Positions 15,429 through 22,247 of a stretch of 39,847 nucleotides of DNA are shown piece by piece. The stretch is from a virus. Each line of letters starts with the position of its first letter. The first letter of the stretch is position 1. Location of the stretch: positions 1-39,847 of IMG/VR virus record IMGVR_UViG_3300006990_000068, one strand, 5' to 3'. The position numbers were made by a program, and so were the translations under genes. Under the pieces are notes generated by a model. It had not been told where the DNA came from and made no database searches. It saw only the letters and a list, made by a program, of their open reading frames with translations.

Positions 15429-15456
15429 TTGCAATTCCCATACAGTCGTATATAAA
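15429..15456 (+). promoter_or_regulatory. Promoter of an orphan short transcription unit
   Basis: TTGCAA (15429-15434), 16 nt, TATAAA (15451-15456). No ORF follows before the terminator at 15499-15529. Confidence 0.5.
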
Positions 15457-15462
15457 GGGACT

Positions 15463-15529
15463 TGTAGAGCCCCCAAGCTTTACATTCCCGTAGTGAAGCC
15501 CCCAGAGCGTCAAGTTCTGGGGGTTTTTT
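15463..15529 (+). ncRNA. Candidate small RNA of about 65 nt
   Basis: A promoter-like TTGCAA-N16-TATAAA is followed by about 65 nt without an ORF, ending in a strong intrinsic terminator. The transcript contains AGCCCCCAAG (15468 onward) and AGCCCCCAGA (15497 onward), both of which could pair with the terminator arm TCTGGGGG, so two folds compete. No known RNA family recognised. Confidence 0.35.
15499..15529 (+). terminator. Intrinsic terminator
   Basis: Perfect 8-bp stem CCCCCAGA/TCTGGGGG, 9-nt loop, six T. It ends the Zn-ribbon operon and/or the candidate small RNA, just upstream of the GIY-YIG gene promoter. Confidence 0.88.
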
Positions 15530-15534
15530 ATGTG

Positions 15535-15564
15535 TTGACAATATGTAGTATAAGAACATATAAG
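15535..15564 (+). promoter_or_regulatory. Promoter of the GIY-YIG nuclease gene
   Basis: TTGACA (15535-15540), 18 nt, TATAAG (15559-15564). The stretch ATATAAGAGTTATGTTAA following the -10 recurs almost exactly in the next promoter (16955 onward), both leading into TACGGGAG. Confidence 0.65.
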
Positions 15565-15577
15565 AGTTATGTTAACT

Positions 15578-15584
15578 ACGGGAG
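15578..15584 (+). promoter_or_regulatory. Non-standard conserved ribosome-binding leader ACGGGAG
   Basis: ACGGGAG, usually preceded by T, lies 6-9 nt before the start codon here and at 13989, 16981, 18573, 20217, 20925 and 23276. ACGGGAA variants lie at 22254 and 29443. Most replication and late genes instead use AGGAG/AAGGAG. Only GGAG would pair with a normal anti-SD, so conservation of the full TACGGGAG suggests an extra role. Confidence 0.6.
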
Positions 15585-15590
15585 AATAAA

Positions 15591-16934
15591 ATGCCATCTA
15601 GAAAATTTTCTGATGAACAAGTCCGTGAGATGTATGAGTACGCGGCACAAAAGAAAGTCTCTATCCTGCAAGCCTGCCGCAACCGTGGACTGTCTAACAA
15701 CGACTACGGCATCGTGCGTAATTGGGGCAAACAACTTGGCCTCAAAGGCTTAACCCCCGCTGAAGTGTCCGGCAACGCTGAGCGAGAAAGCCAGCTATAT
15801 GTCTTGATTGTCCACGGCGTAAAGACCGGTATCTATGTCGGGTCAAGCACTGACCCTAACCTGCGCTTTAAGCAACACATCACAAAAGCCCGAAACAAGG
15901 GTGAAACCAGCGTCAATAAACGTGACCGTTTCATGTTTGAGGCAATGCAAGACCGCGAAGACTGTTTTTCTTTTAAAGTGTTTCCTAAAAAATACCGCGC
16001 ATCACGGATCGCGCCCTTTGAAACTGCGCTAATTGCAAAAATGAAGAAAGCATTCCCCGATGTTGTTTTTCTTAACAGCCTAGTCGGCGCACCAATGGGC
16101 GGCTACGGCGTGAAGTTGTCTGGAGACCAAACACAGGCAATCATCGACGATTATACCAGCCATCAAATTACCACCGAAGATTTGGCCGAAAAGTATGGCG
16201 TCGGGCGCGGCACCATAAATCGCATCCTGCAACGGTCAGGGGCGACCAAAAAACCGGCTGAGTATTTGTTGCGTTTCGATAAAAATATCCGCCAAAAGAT
16301 ACTCGACGAGCTTAAAGAAGGGGCAACGTGTAAACAAATAACTAAAAAATACGGGATGTCCAATCCCACTCTTTTTAAACTTAGAAAAGAACACGGGCTG
16401 ACTAAGTTTAAAATCCAGAAAATAACAGATGTTGAAGTGTGCGGCACCGTCTTCCCCACCTTAAAAAAAGCCGCTGACCAATATGGCATCGACTATAAAA
16501 CCGCACACCGTAGGATAAAGAAGCTCGGCTGGTCTGTAGAGCAAGCCCTCGAAATCGAACCGCGCATCACGCCTTACAATAAAAAGCTGACGCCCGTTAC
16601 CGCCTTCAATGTCGAATATAAATCCATGACCCACGCATCACGAGCCTTTGGAATGAACCCTCAACTGGTTGCTCAGCGCGTCCGTGAGGGCTGGTCTATT
16701 GAACAGGCTCTAACCACAAAAGTAGGTGGCGGACAATCGTGTGGTTGGAATCCACCACCCGAAACACAAAACCGCTTAGAGCAGGTGCGGGAACTGGGAT
16801 ACCGCTCGTTAGCTGAAGCGGCCAGAGTTCACGACATAACCGCTAATGCGCTAAGCCGCCGTTTAGCTTCAGGTATGTCCGTAAAAGATGCGCTGGAAAC
16901 ACCGCGGATGCACCGCTGGAGTAACCGCGCTTGA
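15591..16934 (+). CDS. GIY-YIG endonuclease with an array of HTH/NUMOD-like modules
   Basis: 447 residues. An N-terminal HTH-like part (about 5-50) precedes a GIY-YIG domain: LYVLIV (69-74), IYVG (81-84), Arg92, His96, Glu144 and Asn162. Then come two HTH modules (about 180-215 and 228-262) and three repeats each ending in a GWSVEQAL-type motif (GWSVEQAL, GWSIEQAL, GMSVKDAL). Such architecture is typical of homing or site-specific nicking endonucleases. The first GIY motif is degenerate (LYVLI). It is free-standing with its own promoter and leader and is not inside an intron or another gene. Confidence 0.85.
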   Translation: MPSRKFSDEQVREMYEYAAQKKVSILQACRNRGLSNNDYGIVRNWGKQLGLKGLTPAEVSGNAERESQLYVLIVHGVKTGIYVGSSTDPNLRFKQHITKARNKGETSVNKRDRFMFEAMQDREDCFSFKVFPKKYRASRIAPFETALIAKMKKAFPDVVFLNSLVGAPMGGYGVKLSGDQTQAIIDDYTSHQITTEDLAEKYGVGRGTINRILQRSGATKKPAEYLLRFDKNIRQKILDELKEGATCKQITKKYGMSNPTLFKLRKEHGLTKFKIQKITDVEVCGTVFPTLKKAADQYGIDYKTAHRRIKKLGWSVEQALEIEPRITPYNKKLTPVTAFNVEYKSMTHASRAFGMNPQLVAQRVREGWSIEQALTTKVGGGQSCGWNPPPETQNRLEQVRELGYRSLAEAARVHDITANALSRRLASGMSVKDALETPRMHRWSNRA

Positions 16935-16960
16935 CATATCTAATGTATGGGATTATATAA
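16931..16960 (+). promoter_or_regulatory. Promoter of the 16994-18363 operon
   Basis: TTGACA (16931-16936), 17 nt, TATATA (16954-16959). The -35 overlaps the stop codon of the GIY-YIG gene. The downstream AGAGTTATGTTAA matches the 15535 promoter. Confidence 0.7.
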
Positions 16961-16993
16961 GAGTTATGTTAAATATCACTACGGGAGATAAAA

Positions 16994-17215
16994 ATGGAAA
17001 AGTTTATCGAATTGGAATTGGAGCTTCGTGATGGGGGTTCGTATTATTTATGCGACTCGCGGTTTGTGGTTATGTCGGGAAGTATTAAACGCCCAATTAA
17101 TGCTATCGAATACGAAATCCAACATTATTCGTCGGTCAACGGGATTGCTGTAAAGCACACCTATGAAGAGTCGGTTGAAATGATCCGTAAGGCAAGGGAG
17201 AGCAACAATGGCTGA
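16994..17215 (+). CDS. Unknown small accessory protein
   Basis: 73 residues after ACGGGAG (16981-16987). Mixed alpha/beta, acidic N-terminus (FIELELELRDGGSYYL) and a C-terminal helix (YEESVEMIRKARES). No family recognised. First gene of a tightly packed operon of small acidic proteins (16994-18363). Confidence 0.7.
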   Translation: MEKFIELELELRDGGSYYLCDSRFVVMSGSIKRPINAIEYEIQHYSSVNGIAVKHTYEESVEMIRKARESNNG

Positions 17216-17660
17216 ATTTGATGTAAAAATTGAAGTTATTCAATACCACGATAGAAACTTCTCTATCACGGCAGATAACGAAACAAAGGCAGAAGAAATT
17301 GCTAGGCAACTAGCCGCCGAACAAACCCAACATCTAATTGGCATCGACATAGATGTCGAAAACGACGGCGGTTGGTCTTTCGGACTGCTAGACCTGCACA
17401 CCTGCTATGTTCAATGCGAAAGCGAAGAAGAACCCGAACTGAAGCTGTCCGAATATGAGTCCGGCTTCCTGACCGCAAATGCTTTTGTATTCCGCGAAGA
17501 CGTAGACTCTATCGGCGCGGATGACGACTGGCGCGGCGTCCACTGCGGCTCACGGGTCTTCGATCTAAATGCTTGGGACGATGATGGCGTCACACGCGTC
17601 ACGGCCTACGAAGTTATCGGCGGCCAAACCAATGCGCTCATTTTCAAACGGTTGGTGTGA
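17208..17660 (+). CDS. Unknown acidic accessory protein
   Basis: 150 residues, start overlapping the previous gene by 8 nt. Strongly acidic, beta-rich by eye, with IDVENDGGWSFG and ADDDWRGVHCGSRVFD. Phage-encoded acidic proteins of this size are often DNA mimics or host inhibitors, but nothing here proves that. No conserved domain recognised. Confidence 0.7.
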   Translation: MAEFDVKIEVIQYHDRNFSITADNETKAEEIARQLAAEQTQHLIGIDIDVENDGGWSFGLLDLHTCYVQCESEEEPELKLSEYESGFLTANAFVFREDVDSIGADDDWRGVHCGSRVFDLNAWDDDGVTRVTAYEVIGGQTNALIFKRLV

Positions 17661-17661
17661 T

Positions 17662-17949
17662 ATGGTTAAAGACTGGACAGATGCCGCATGGGCAATCTCT
17701 AACATCTCAGCACTAGCCGGAGAATTTACCGCTAGTGCCAGCGAAGGACGCCACCTGTCATGGGCTTCAGAAAAAGACTACTGGATGCACCTGATAATCT
17801 GCGATGCCGGAAAACCACGCGTCCTAATCTACGAATGGTTCGCCCCAGCTAACAAAATGTGGGGCGTTATCGGATATTGTAAATATAACGATATCCATCT
17901 GGAAATTGATGGCAATATGTATGAGGACGACAGCAATGAAGAAAAATGA
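17662..17949 (+). CDS. Unknown accessory protein
   Basis: 95 residues from ATG 17662, the first Met after the preceding stop; longer in-frame starts would lie inside the previous gene. Trp/Tyr-rich: MVKDWTDAAWAIS, EKDYWMHLIICDAG, YEWFAPANKMWGVIG. Acidic end (YEDDSNEEK). No ribosome site of note, so it is probably coupled to the upstream gene. Function unknown. Confidence 0.65.
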   Translation: MVKDWTDAAWAISNISALAGEFTASASEGRHLSWASEKDYWMHLIICDAGKPRVLIYEWFAPANKMWGVIGYCKYNDIHLEIDGNMYEDDSNEEK

Positions 17950-18121
17950 TATTGTTAAAGAGAAAGCGCGGACAATGGACTGGCAAACAGCAACAGCGAT
18001 TGTAGCCAGAGCCGTAGACCTCCACGCATCACATACCGCGGCTCACGGGCAATTTAGCCATGACGCCGTGGAAAAATCCGCCGAAATTCAAGCGGCTTGG
18101 CAAAGGATACAAAGAGGATGA
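17936..18121 (+). CDS. Small helical accessory protein
   Basis: 61 residues from ATG 17936, overlapping the previous gene by 14 nt and the next by 4 nt (ATGA). Predicted mostly helical (ATAIVARAVDLHASH; EKSAEIQAAWQRIQRG). No function recognised. Confidence 0.6.
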   Translation: MKKNDIVKEKARTMDWQTATAIVARAVDLHASHTAAHGQFSHDAVEKSAEIQAAWQRIQRG

Positions 18122-18363
18122 GCAAAGATTTAGAAAAAGATTTCGATCTGGCTAGCGATATGATGAACGAACTGCTGGACGATTTCGATGCCAGCGATCT
18201 GCAAGCAGGTGCCGCAATGGGCGGCGCACTGACCGCGCTACTGTTCCGCCTCATGGTGTCCAGCCCAGATAACTCAACCACAATGGGGATGCTATCGTCC
18301 GCCATGAACCAAGCCGCAACCTTCGCATCCGCCTACGAAGTGGAAGAAGAAACCAAACACTAA
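18118..18363 (+). CDS. Unknown helical accessory protein
   Basis: 81 residues from ATG 18118 (ATGA overlap, AGAGG upstream). Acidic helix (SKDLEKDFDLASDMMNELLDDF), then a small-residue-rich helix (QAGAAMGGALTALLFRLMV, about 36-54) that could be a weak membrane or packing segment, then a polar tail. Last sizeable gene of the operon; a terminator follows at 18398. Function unknown. Confidence 0.65.
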   Translation: MSKDLEKDFDLASDMMNELLDDFDASDLQAGAAMGGALTALLFRLMVSSPDNSTTMGMLSSAMNQAATFASAYEVEEETKH

Positions 18364-18455
18364 TGGACGGCGGCTCAATTTTTATAATCTCATATCTGGC
18401 CAGCGGGTTCGCCCTGCTGGCCTTTTTAATTTGGGATGCGTGGAAAAATGGATAA
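18363..18455 (+). CDS. Possible 30-residue single-pass membrane microprotein
   Basis: ATG within TAATG after the preceding gene gives 30 codons: MDGGSIFIISYL, then ASGFALLAFLIWDAW and KNG. Residues 5-24 are hydrophobic enough to span a membrane once, and coupling favours translation. Against it, the same bases form an intrinsic terminator (18398-18427), so the frame could be accidental. Confidence 0.35.
   Translation: MDGGSIFIISYLASGFALLAFLIWDAWKNG
18398..18427 (+). terminator. Intrinsic terminator with UUCG loop
   Basis: Stem GGCCAGCGGG/CCCTGCTGGCC (one bulged base), TTCG loop, five T. Ends the 16994 operon. Confidence 0.85.
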
Positions 18456-18473
18456 CTTTTTAAAAATATTAAC

Positions 18474-18502
18474 TTGACATATATGGGATTGTATGTTATA
18501 GT
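18474..18502 (+). promoter_or_regulatory. Promoter of the 18586 gene
   Basis: TTGACA (18474-18479), 17 nt, TATAGT (18497-18502). The predicted start site, about 18509, coincides with the first base of a stem-loop. Confidence 0.7.
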
Positions 18503-18508
18503 ATAAGA

Positions 18509-18546
18509 ACAATCAGGAATGATTGTGCTTGCCCCGATGGGCGGGG
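18509..18546 (+). promoter_or_regulatory. Structured 5' leader with two stem-loops
   Basis: ACAATCA/TGATTGT (18509-18526, GGAA loop), then CCCCG/CGGGG (18532-18546, ATGGG loop). No ORF in the leader; the gene's ACGGGAG follows at 18573-18579. Confidence 0.45.
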
Positions 18547-18585
18547 TGCGCTGTTTCACATTGTTAATTTCTACGGGAGGGTCTT

Positions 18586-18885
18586 ATGACCAATTCTATT
18601 CGTCCTATCGTCCGCGATGCTTTCAAGTGCGATGAACTGGTTTACCAGTTCGGAACCATTGATGTTGAAGACGGCCTACTAGCCGCCGACAACTTGGAAG
18701 CCGAAGTCAACGACAAATACTCAAATGAGTATATTATCGGTGAAGCGGAAAACAGGCTGGATATTGCATACCACAATATCCGTGACCTAACTAGCTGGGA
18801 CGGCTCCACAGGTTACCCCGAAATGCTGAGCATCCACAAAAAGGAAGCCCGTCAAATCGAACGGTTCCTGAAAAAATACAAGTGA
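18586..18885 (+). CDS. Unknown accessory protein
   Basis: 99 residues, single-gene unit with its own promoter, structured leader and terminator. Acidic N-terminal half (QFGTIDVEDGLLAADNLEAEV) and a basic C-terminal helix (SIHKKEARQIERFLKKYK). No family recognised. The independent cassette layout suggests a moron-like early gene. Confidence 0.7.
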   Translation: MTNSIRPIVRDAFKCDELVYQFGTIDVEDGLLAADNLEAEVNDKYSNEYIIGEAENRLDIAYHNIRDLTSWDGSTGYPEMLSIHKKEARQIERFLKKYK

Positions 18886-18907
18886 GCCGCGGCTCACGGC
18901 TCTTAGA

Positions 18908-18932
18908 GGGCGGCCTTCGGGTCGCCCTTTTT
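18908..18932 (+). terminator. Intrinsic terminator with UUCG loop
   Basis: GGGCGGCC/GGTCGCCC stem (one G-U), TTCG loop, five T, 22 nt after the stop of the 18586 gene. Confidence 0.88.
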
Positions 18933-18939
18933 GCTTGTA

Positions 18940-19102
18940 GTAACGCGTTACACCTATATAGGAGCAAAATTAAGAAAAATAAAAAACGATGAAAAATAGG
19001 TGTTACCAGCGTTACCGGTGTTACCTGTCTCTGTAATGTATAGTACACAACAAAAAAGAGGGTAACATAAAGGGTAACACCACAGATTACTAAAATGTTA
19101 CC
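18940..19102. repeat. GTTACC iteron cluster, candidate origin, operator or packaging site
   Basis: This 342-base gap (18886-19227) holds the terminator above and then a repeat cluster. GTAACGCGTTAC palindrome at 18940-18951. GTTACC lies in three direct copies exactly 9 bp apart (19002, 19011, 19020); GGTAAC (inverted) at 19061 and 19073; GTTACC again at 19097. Palindromic CCTATATAGG occurs at 18953-18962 and ACCTATATAGGT at 19167-19178, with A-rich tracts around 18968-18995 and 19139-19160. It directly precedes terS. Confidence 0.75.
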
Positions 19103-19227
19103 AGTTAAATACAAGATTTCCCTTAATGCGCCCAAAATCAAAAAAAATAAAAAAACTTTTTTCTGACCTATATAGGTGTATCCGTGTATAACTATGGGAG
19201 TAGGCCGTTTTAACTGGAGAAAGATTT

Positions 19228-19860
19228 ATGACTAATACCGGCAAAAGCAAAGTCACTGGAAAGCCCCGTGACCGGCGGGGTCGTCCCCCTGCCACAATCG
19301 AACAGCCCCTGACTCGCAAGCAGGAGCTTTTTGTTAAAGAGCTTGTCAGTAAGGACGGGCAGATAACTTTACGGGAAGCGGCAATCAATGCTGGTTACGC
19401 CGCAGGCTCTGCCCACTCTAGGGCGTATGAGCTAACAAACCCTCATATGTCCCCGCACGTTGTTGCGGCAATCAATGCGTATCGCAGGGAACTGGACGAA
19501 AAGTTTGGGGTAACCTACCAAAGGCATTTACGGGACTTACAAAGCATACGGGATTTGGCCATTCAGAACGGGGCTTACTCTGCCGCCGTTCAAGCTGAGT
19601 ATCGCAGGGGGCAAGCGCAGGGTGACATCTATGTCAGCAAATCAGAAATCCGTCATGGGTCAATCGACAGCATGAGTAAGGATGACGTTTTGAAAGCACT
19701 TGAGGAGATAAAGAACAGCTATGCCCCGATCACAATCGACATCACTCCCGAAGAAAAAGACAATGCCAGCAATCGCGACAAAGCGAGAGGCAGGCTTTTA
19801 CAAGCAGGTGAAGGAAGCGGCGCAGAGAACGCGGAAGAAATGGAACTTAACGAGGATTGA
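19228..19860 (+). CDS. terS: Terminase small subunit
   Basis: 210 residues. A basic N-terminus (RDRRGRPPATIEQP, AT-hook-like RGRP) precedes the TerS DNA-binding core: LTRKQELFVKELVSKDGQ, LREAAINAGYAAGSAHSRAYEL (HTH, about 48-70), then a helical oligomerisation part (HLRDLQSIRDLAIQNGAYSAAVQAEYRRGQAQGDIY) typical of this family. TerS recognises the packaging site and regulates TerL. The gene is unusually placed 4.4 kb upstream of terL, with accessory genes in between. Start ATG 19228 with GGAG upstream. Its last 140 nt overlap the nuclease gene in another frame. Confidence 0.88.
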   Translation: MTNTGKSKVTGKPRDRRGRPPATIEQPLTRKQELFVKELVSKDGQITLREAAINAGYAAGSAHSRAYELTNPHMSPHVVAAINAYRRELDEKFGVTYQRHLRDLQSIRDLAIQNGAYSAAVQAEYRRGQAQGDIYVSKSEIRHGSIDSMSKDDVLKALEEIKNSYAPITIDITPEEKDNASNRDKARGRLLQAGEGSGAENAEEMELNED

Positions 19861-20185
19861 AAACTACATCGGGGCAGGTATTCCTGACCTGATGATATGT
19901 GATGAGTCCGGCCTGTTTCATTTTGTTGAGTTGAAGTTTACCACCAGCAACCGTGTTGACCTGAGACCATCCCAAGTTGCGTGGCTTACCAAGCACCAGC
20001 ACGGTTCCTGTTGGATACTGATTAAGAAACAAACCAAGCCGACAGAACCGGCAGAATGTCTTTTGTATCCAGCAAATGCGGCAGTTGATTTGAAGATGGA
20101 CGGCATAGCAGATGTTGAACCGTTGCTCCGGTGCCAACAGCCTTTTCATTGGGAAACTGTTTTTGACTTGATTAGTCCTAGATAA
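19721..20185 (+). CDS. VRR-NUC domain nuclease
   Basis: Up to 154 residues; the start may be ATG 19721 (GAGGAG upstream) or 19763, both inside terS. Core PD-(D/E)xK motifs: NYIGAGIPDLM (Asp of GxPD), HFVELKF (ELK) and LRPSQVAWL (Gln). This is a stand-alone VRR-NUC, a family with Holliday-junction resolvase or flap/structure-specific activity, common in phages. It could resolve branched replication or packaging intermediates, which fits its overlap with the small terminase gene. Confidence 0.85.
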   Translation: MPRSQSTSLPKKKTMPAIATKREAGFYKQVKEAAQRTRKKWNLTRIENYIGAGIPDLMICDESGLFHFVELKFTTSNRVDLRPSQVAWLTKHQHGSCWILIKKQTKPTEPAECLLYPANAAVDLKMDGIADVEPLLRCQQPFHWETVFDLISPR

Positions 20186-20196
20186 TCGCATATATA
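20168..20196 (+). promoter_or_regulatory. Putative promoter of the 20231 operon
   Basis: TTGATT (20168-20173), 17 nt, TATATA (20191-20196), overlapping the end of the nuclease gene. TATATATGAGAC follows, close to the sequence at 20859. Confidence 0.5.
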
Positions 20197-20230
20197 TGAG
20201 ACATCGTTCACAAACTACGGGAGTAAAACG

Positions 20231-20575
20231 ATGTTCGATTCAAATAAAGAATATACGATTGGGGTTTATGACCTATCGTTTATGGTAATAGACGAAGCGG
20301 ATAACGTGCTGTCTCACCCTGACGGTCAAACAATGGAATTTACTATTCCAAATTATGACCTTTCGTATTTGGGGGACGGGGCGGAAGTTGGTGAGCTTGT
20401 TTTGCGTCAACCGAATCCTGATTACCTGAAGCAAGCTTTGTCGCATTTAGCCACTGTCTGTGACCACGCTAATGAAGATTGTCCGGAAGAGTACCGGACA
20501 AAATGGTTCAACCCTGCTTTAGAAGAGGCATATTCTTTTCTTCAGAAAATGAGCGAGGTTGAGACCAATGGCTGA
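20231..20575 (+). CDS. Unknown accessory protein
   Basis: 114 residues after ACGGGAG (20217-20223). The N-terminal half is beta-rich (YTIGVYDLSFMVIDEADNVL; MEFTIPNYDLSYLG) and the C-terminal half helical and acidic. No family recognised. First of three coupled small genes. Confidence 0.7.
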   Translation: MFDSNKEYTIGVYDLSFMVIDEADNVLSHPDGQTMEFTIPNYDLSYLGDGAEVGELVLRQPNPDYLKQALSHLATVCDHANEDCPEEYRTKWFNPALEEAYSFLQKMSEVETNG

Positions 20576-20738
20576 AACAATGGAACAGCGGATGCTAAAG
20601 GGATTGCGCCAGTTGATTGATTACAACTGGTGTAGTGAACAGCAACACTTTTATGAAGAGGGTGAGCCCCAGAACCACGTTTTTCGGGTGTTGCAGGATT
20701 TAAACTTCATTCTGGAAACACGGGAGAATAATAACTGA
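20568..20738 (+). CDS. Small unknown protein
   Basis: 56 residues, starting 8 nt before the end of the previous gene. Helical, with EQRMLKGLRQLIDYNWCSEQ and VLQDLNFILETREN. Coupled to the next gene by a 1-nt TGATG overlap. Function unknown. Confidence 0.55.
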   Translation: MAETMEQRMLKGLRQLIDYNWCSEQQHFYEEGEPQNHVFRVLQDLNFILETRENNN

Positions 20739-20836
20739 TGTTCATATTCACGCTTATCGGCCGCCTGCTTTATGGCAAAGACTATGCGGAGCTCAGCCGC
20801 CGCGCCAGTAAACCAGCCAGACGAAGGCGAAGATAA
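20738..20836 (+). CDS. Arg-rich microprotein
   Basis: 32 residues: a hydrophobic start (MFIFTLIGRLLYGK) and an Arg-rich end (RRASKPARRRRR). TGATG coupling to the previous gene supports translation. It looks like a short amphipathic, cationic peptide that could bind membrane or nucleic acid. Function unknown. Confidence 0.45.
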   Translation: MFIFTLIGRLLYGKDYAELSRRASKPARRRRR

Positions 20837-20884
20837 CTTTTTTGAAAAATAAGCTTGCTATATATGCGAGTTTATGAGACAACC

Positions 20885-20917
20885 AAACCAGCGGTGCAAT
20901 CATGCCCGCTGGTTTTT
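20885..20917 (+). promoter_or_regulatory. Leader hairpin with U-tract (possible attenuator)
   Basis: Perfect 10-bp stem AAACCAGCGG (20885-20894) with CCGCTGGTTT (20906-20915) and T-rich 3' side, 8 nt before the ACGGGAG (20925-20931) of the DUF932 gene. It looks like a terminator upstream of a start codon. Confidence 0.55.
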
Positions 20918-20939
20918 CACATTTACGGGAGTTAAAATC

Positions 20940-22166
20940 ATGGAAAACATTATCGAAAACACATCCTCTGCCCCAGTAACCGGCGCATATCAGACCAATG
21001 CTTTTCAGCATGGCATAGGTAACAGCGCAGTTTCATCACAATGGTTCAGCCGTCCGGATGACCAAAAGTTTCTGTCGCTGGATGATATGCTGGCACATAA
21101 GAAACAGGACGCGCAGGCAATGAATAGCCGCATCGTCAATACGCATAAGATGCAGATTGTTGGCCAGCTTGATGAAGCCAACCCTAGCCGTGGTGATATC
21201 TTTGTTGAATACACTGACGAGCAGGGGCAAGAGGCGTTCAACACGCCGACAAACTGGTCATTCGGGCAGCTTGCCCAGTTGGCCGGTGCGCCTGCCGGTT
21301 ACCTTAAAGACCTGCCCGCACCTATTGCGGCGGATGCCCTGCAATGGGGTTTGCGTTATAACCGGTCAAAAGAATTGGTGAAGGCATACGGCCATGCAAC
21401 CGAAGGCGGTGACCTGCGGGCGGCAACCGGTGCCGATTATGGCCGCATCTTTGATTATGAAATCATTGAGGCCGTGCAAAAGTTTGCTGACCCTGACCGC
21501 TGGAAGATTCCGGGCATGATGACCGGCATGAAAGACGGCCGCGCCATTTATGACCCGTTCGTCCCAGTGACCAAAGACACGACAACCCTGTTTGCCAGTG
21601 ACCGTGATGTGTTCCTGTTTTTGGTAGATGACACGCACCCCATTGAAGTTGGCAAGCTGGCCAATGGTGACCCTGACCTAATGTTCCGCGGCTTTTATGC
21701 GTGGAACAGCGAGACCGGCAGTAAGACCGCAGGCATTGCGGCAATGTATCTGCGCGGGGTTTGCATGAACCGTAATTTGTGGGGCGTGGAAAACTTTCAG
21801 GAAATCAAAATCCGGCATACTAAGTTTGCCCCTGACCGGTTTGCATATGAAGCCGCGCCAGCCCTGCAATCATTCGCACATGGTGCAACCGCTAATTTCT
21901 TAGACGGCGTGACCGCCGCGCAGGATGCTATCGTTGCCCGCAGTGACGAAGACCGGTTAGAGTTTTTGACCAAGCGGGCAGGGCTAAGCCAGCGCATGGC
22001 CAAGGCCGCCGCCGCCCGTCACATTGAAGAAGAAGACAAGCCGGTTCGGTCAGTCTGGGATGCGGCGCAGGCAATCACCGCGCTTGCCCGTGATATCCCG
22101 CATCAGGATAGCCGCATAGACCTAGAGCGCAAAGCGGGCGCATTGCTGGACAAGGTGGCCGCTTAA
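20940..22166 (+). CDS. DUF932 phage/plasmid-like protein
   Basis: 408 residues from ATG 20940, just after ACGGGAG; an in-frame ATG at 20874 would translate the leader hairpin. The pattern TNWSFGQLAQLAGAPAGYL, GADYGRIFDYEIIEAV, ALFASDRD-like TTLFASDRDVFLFLVDD, FRGFYAWNSETGSKTAG and LRGVCMNRNLWG is that of DUF932, widespread on plasmids and phages and of unknown biochemical role. Noticeably richer in G+C and GCC/GCG codons than the structural genes, suggesting transfer. Single-gene unit with its own terminator. Confidence 0.8.
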   Translation: MENIIENTSSAPVTGAYQTNAFQHGIGNSAVSSQWFSRPDDQKFLSLDDMLAHKKQDAQAMNSRIVNTHKMQIVGQLDEANPSRGDIFVEYTDEQGQEAFNTPTNWSFGQLAQLAGAPAGYLKDLPAPIAADALQWGLRYNRSKELVKAYGHATEGGDLRAATGADYGRIFDYEIIEAVQKFADPDRWKIPGMMTGMKDGRAIYDPFVPVTKDTTTLFASDRDVFLFLVDDTHPIEVGKLANGDPDLMFRGFYAWNSETGSKTAGIAAMYLRGVCMNRNLWGVENFQEIKIRHTKFAPDRFAYEAAPALQSFAHGATANFLDGVTAAQDAIVARSDEDRLEFLTKRAGLSQRMAKAAAARHIEEEDKPVRSVWDAAQAITALARDIPHQDSRIDLERKAGALLDKVAA

Positions 22167-22188
22167 CCGGCCAGCACATAACACTGAA

Positions 22189-22216
22189 AAAGCCCCGCTA
22201 TTGACGGGGCTTTTTT
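22189..22216 (+). terminator. Intrinsic terminator
   Basis: AAAGCCCCG/CGGGGCTTT, 7-nt loop, run of T, 22 nt after the DUF932 stop. Confidence 0.9.
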
Positions 22217-22217
22217 A

Positions 22218-22247
22218 TTGCTCTATATATGGGATAAATCTTATATA
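22218..22247 (+). promoter_or_regulatory. Putative promoter of the 22270 unit
   Basis: TTGCTC (22218-22223), 18 nt, TATATA (22242-22247), directly behind the terminator, with TATGGGATAA between; then ACGGGAA at 22254. Confidence 0.5.
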
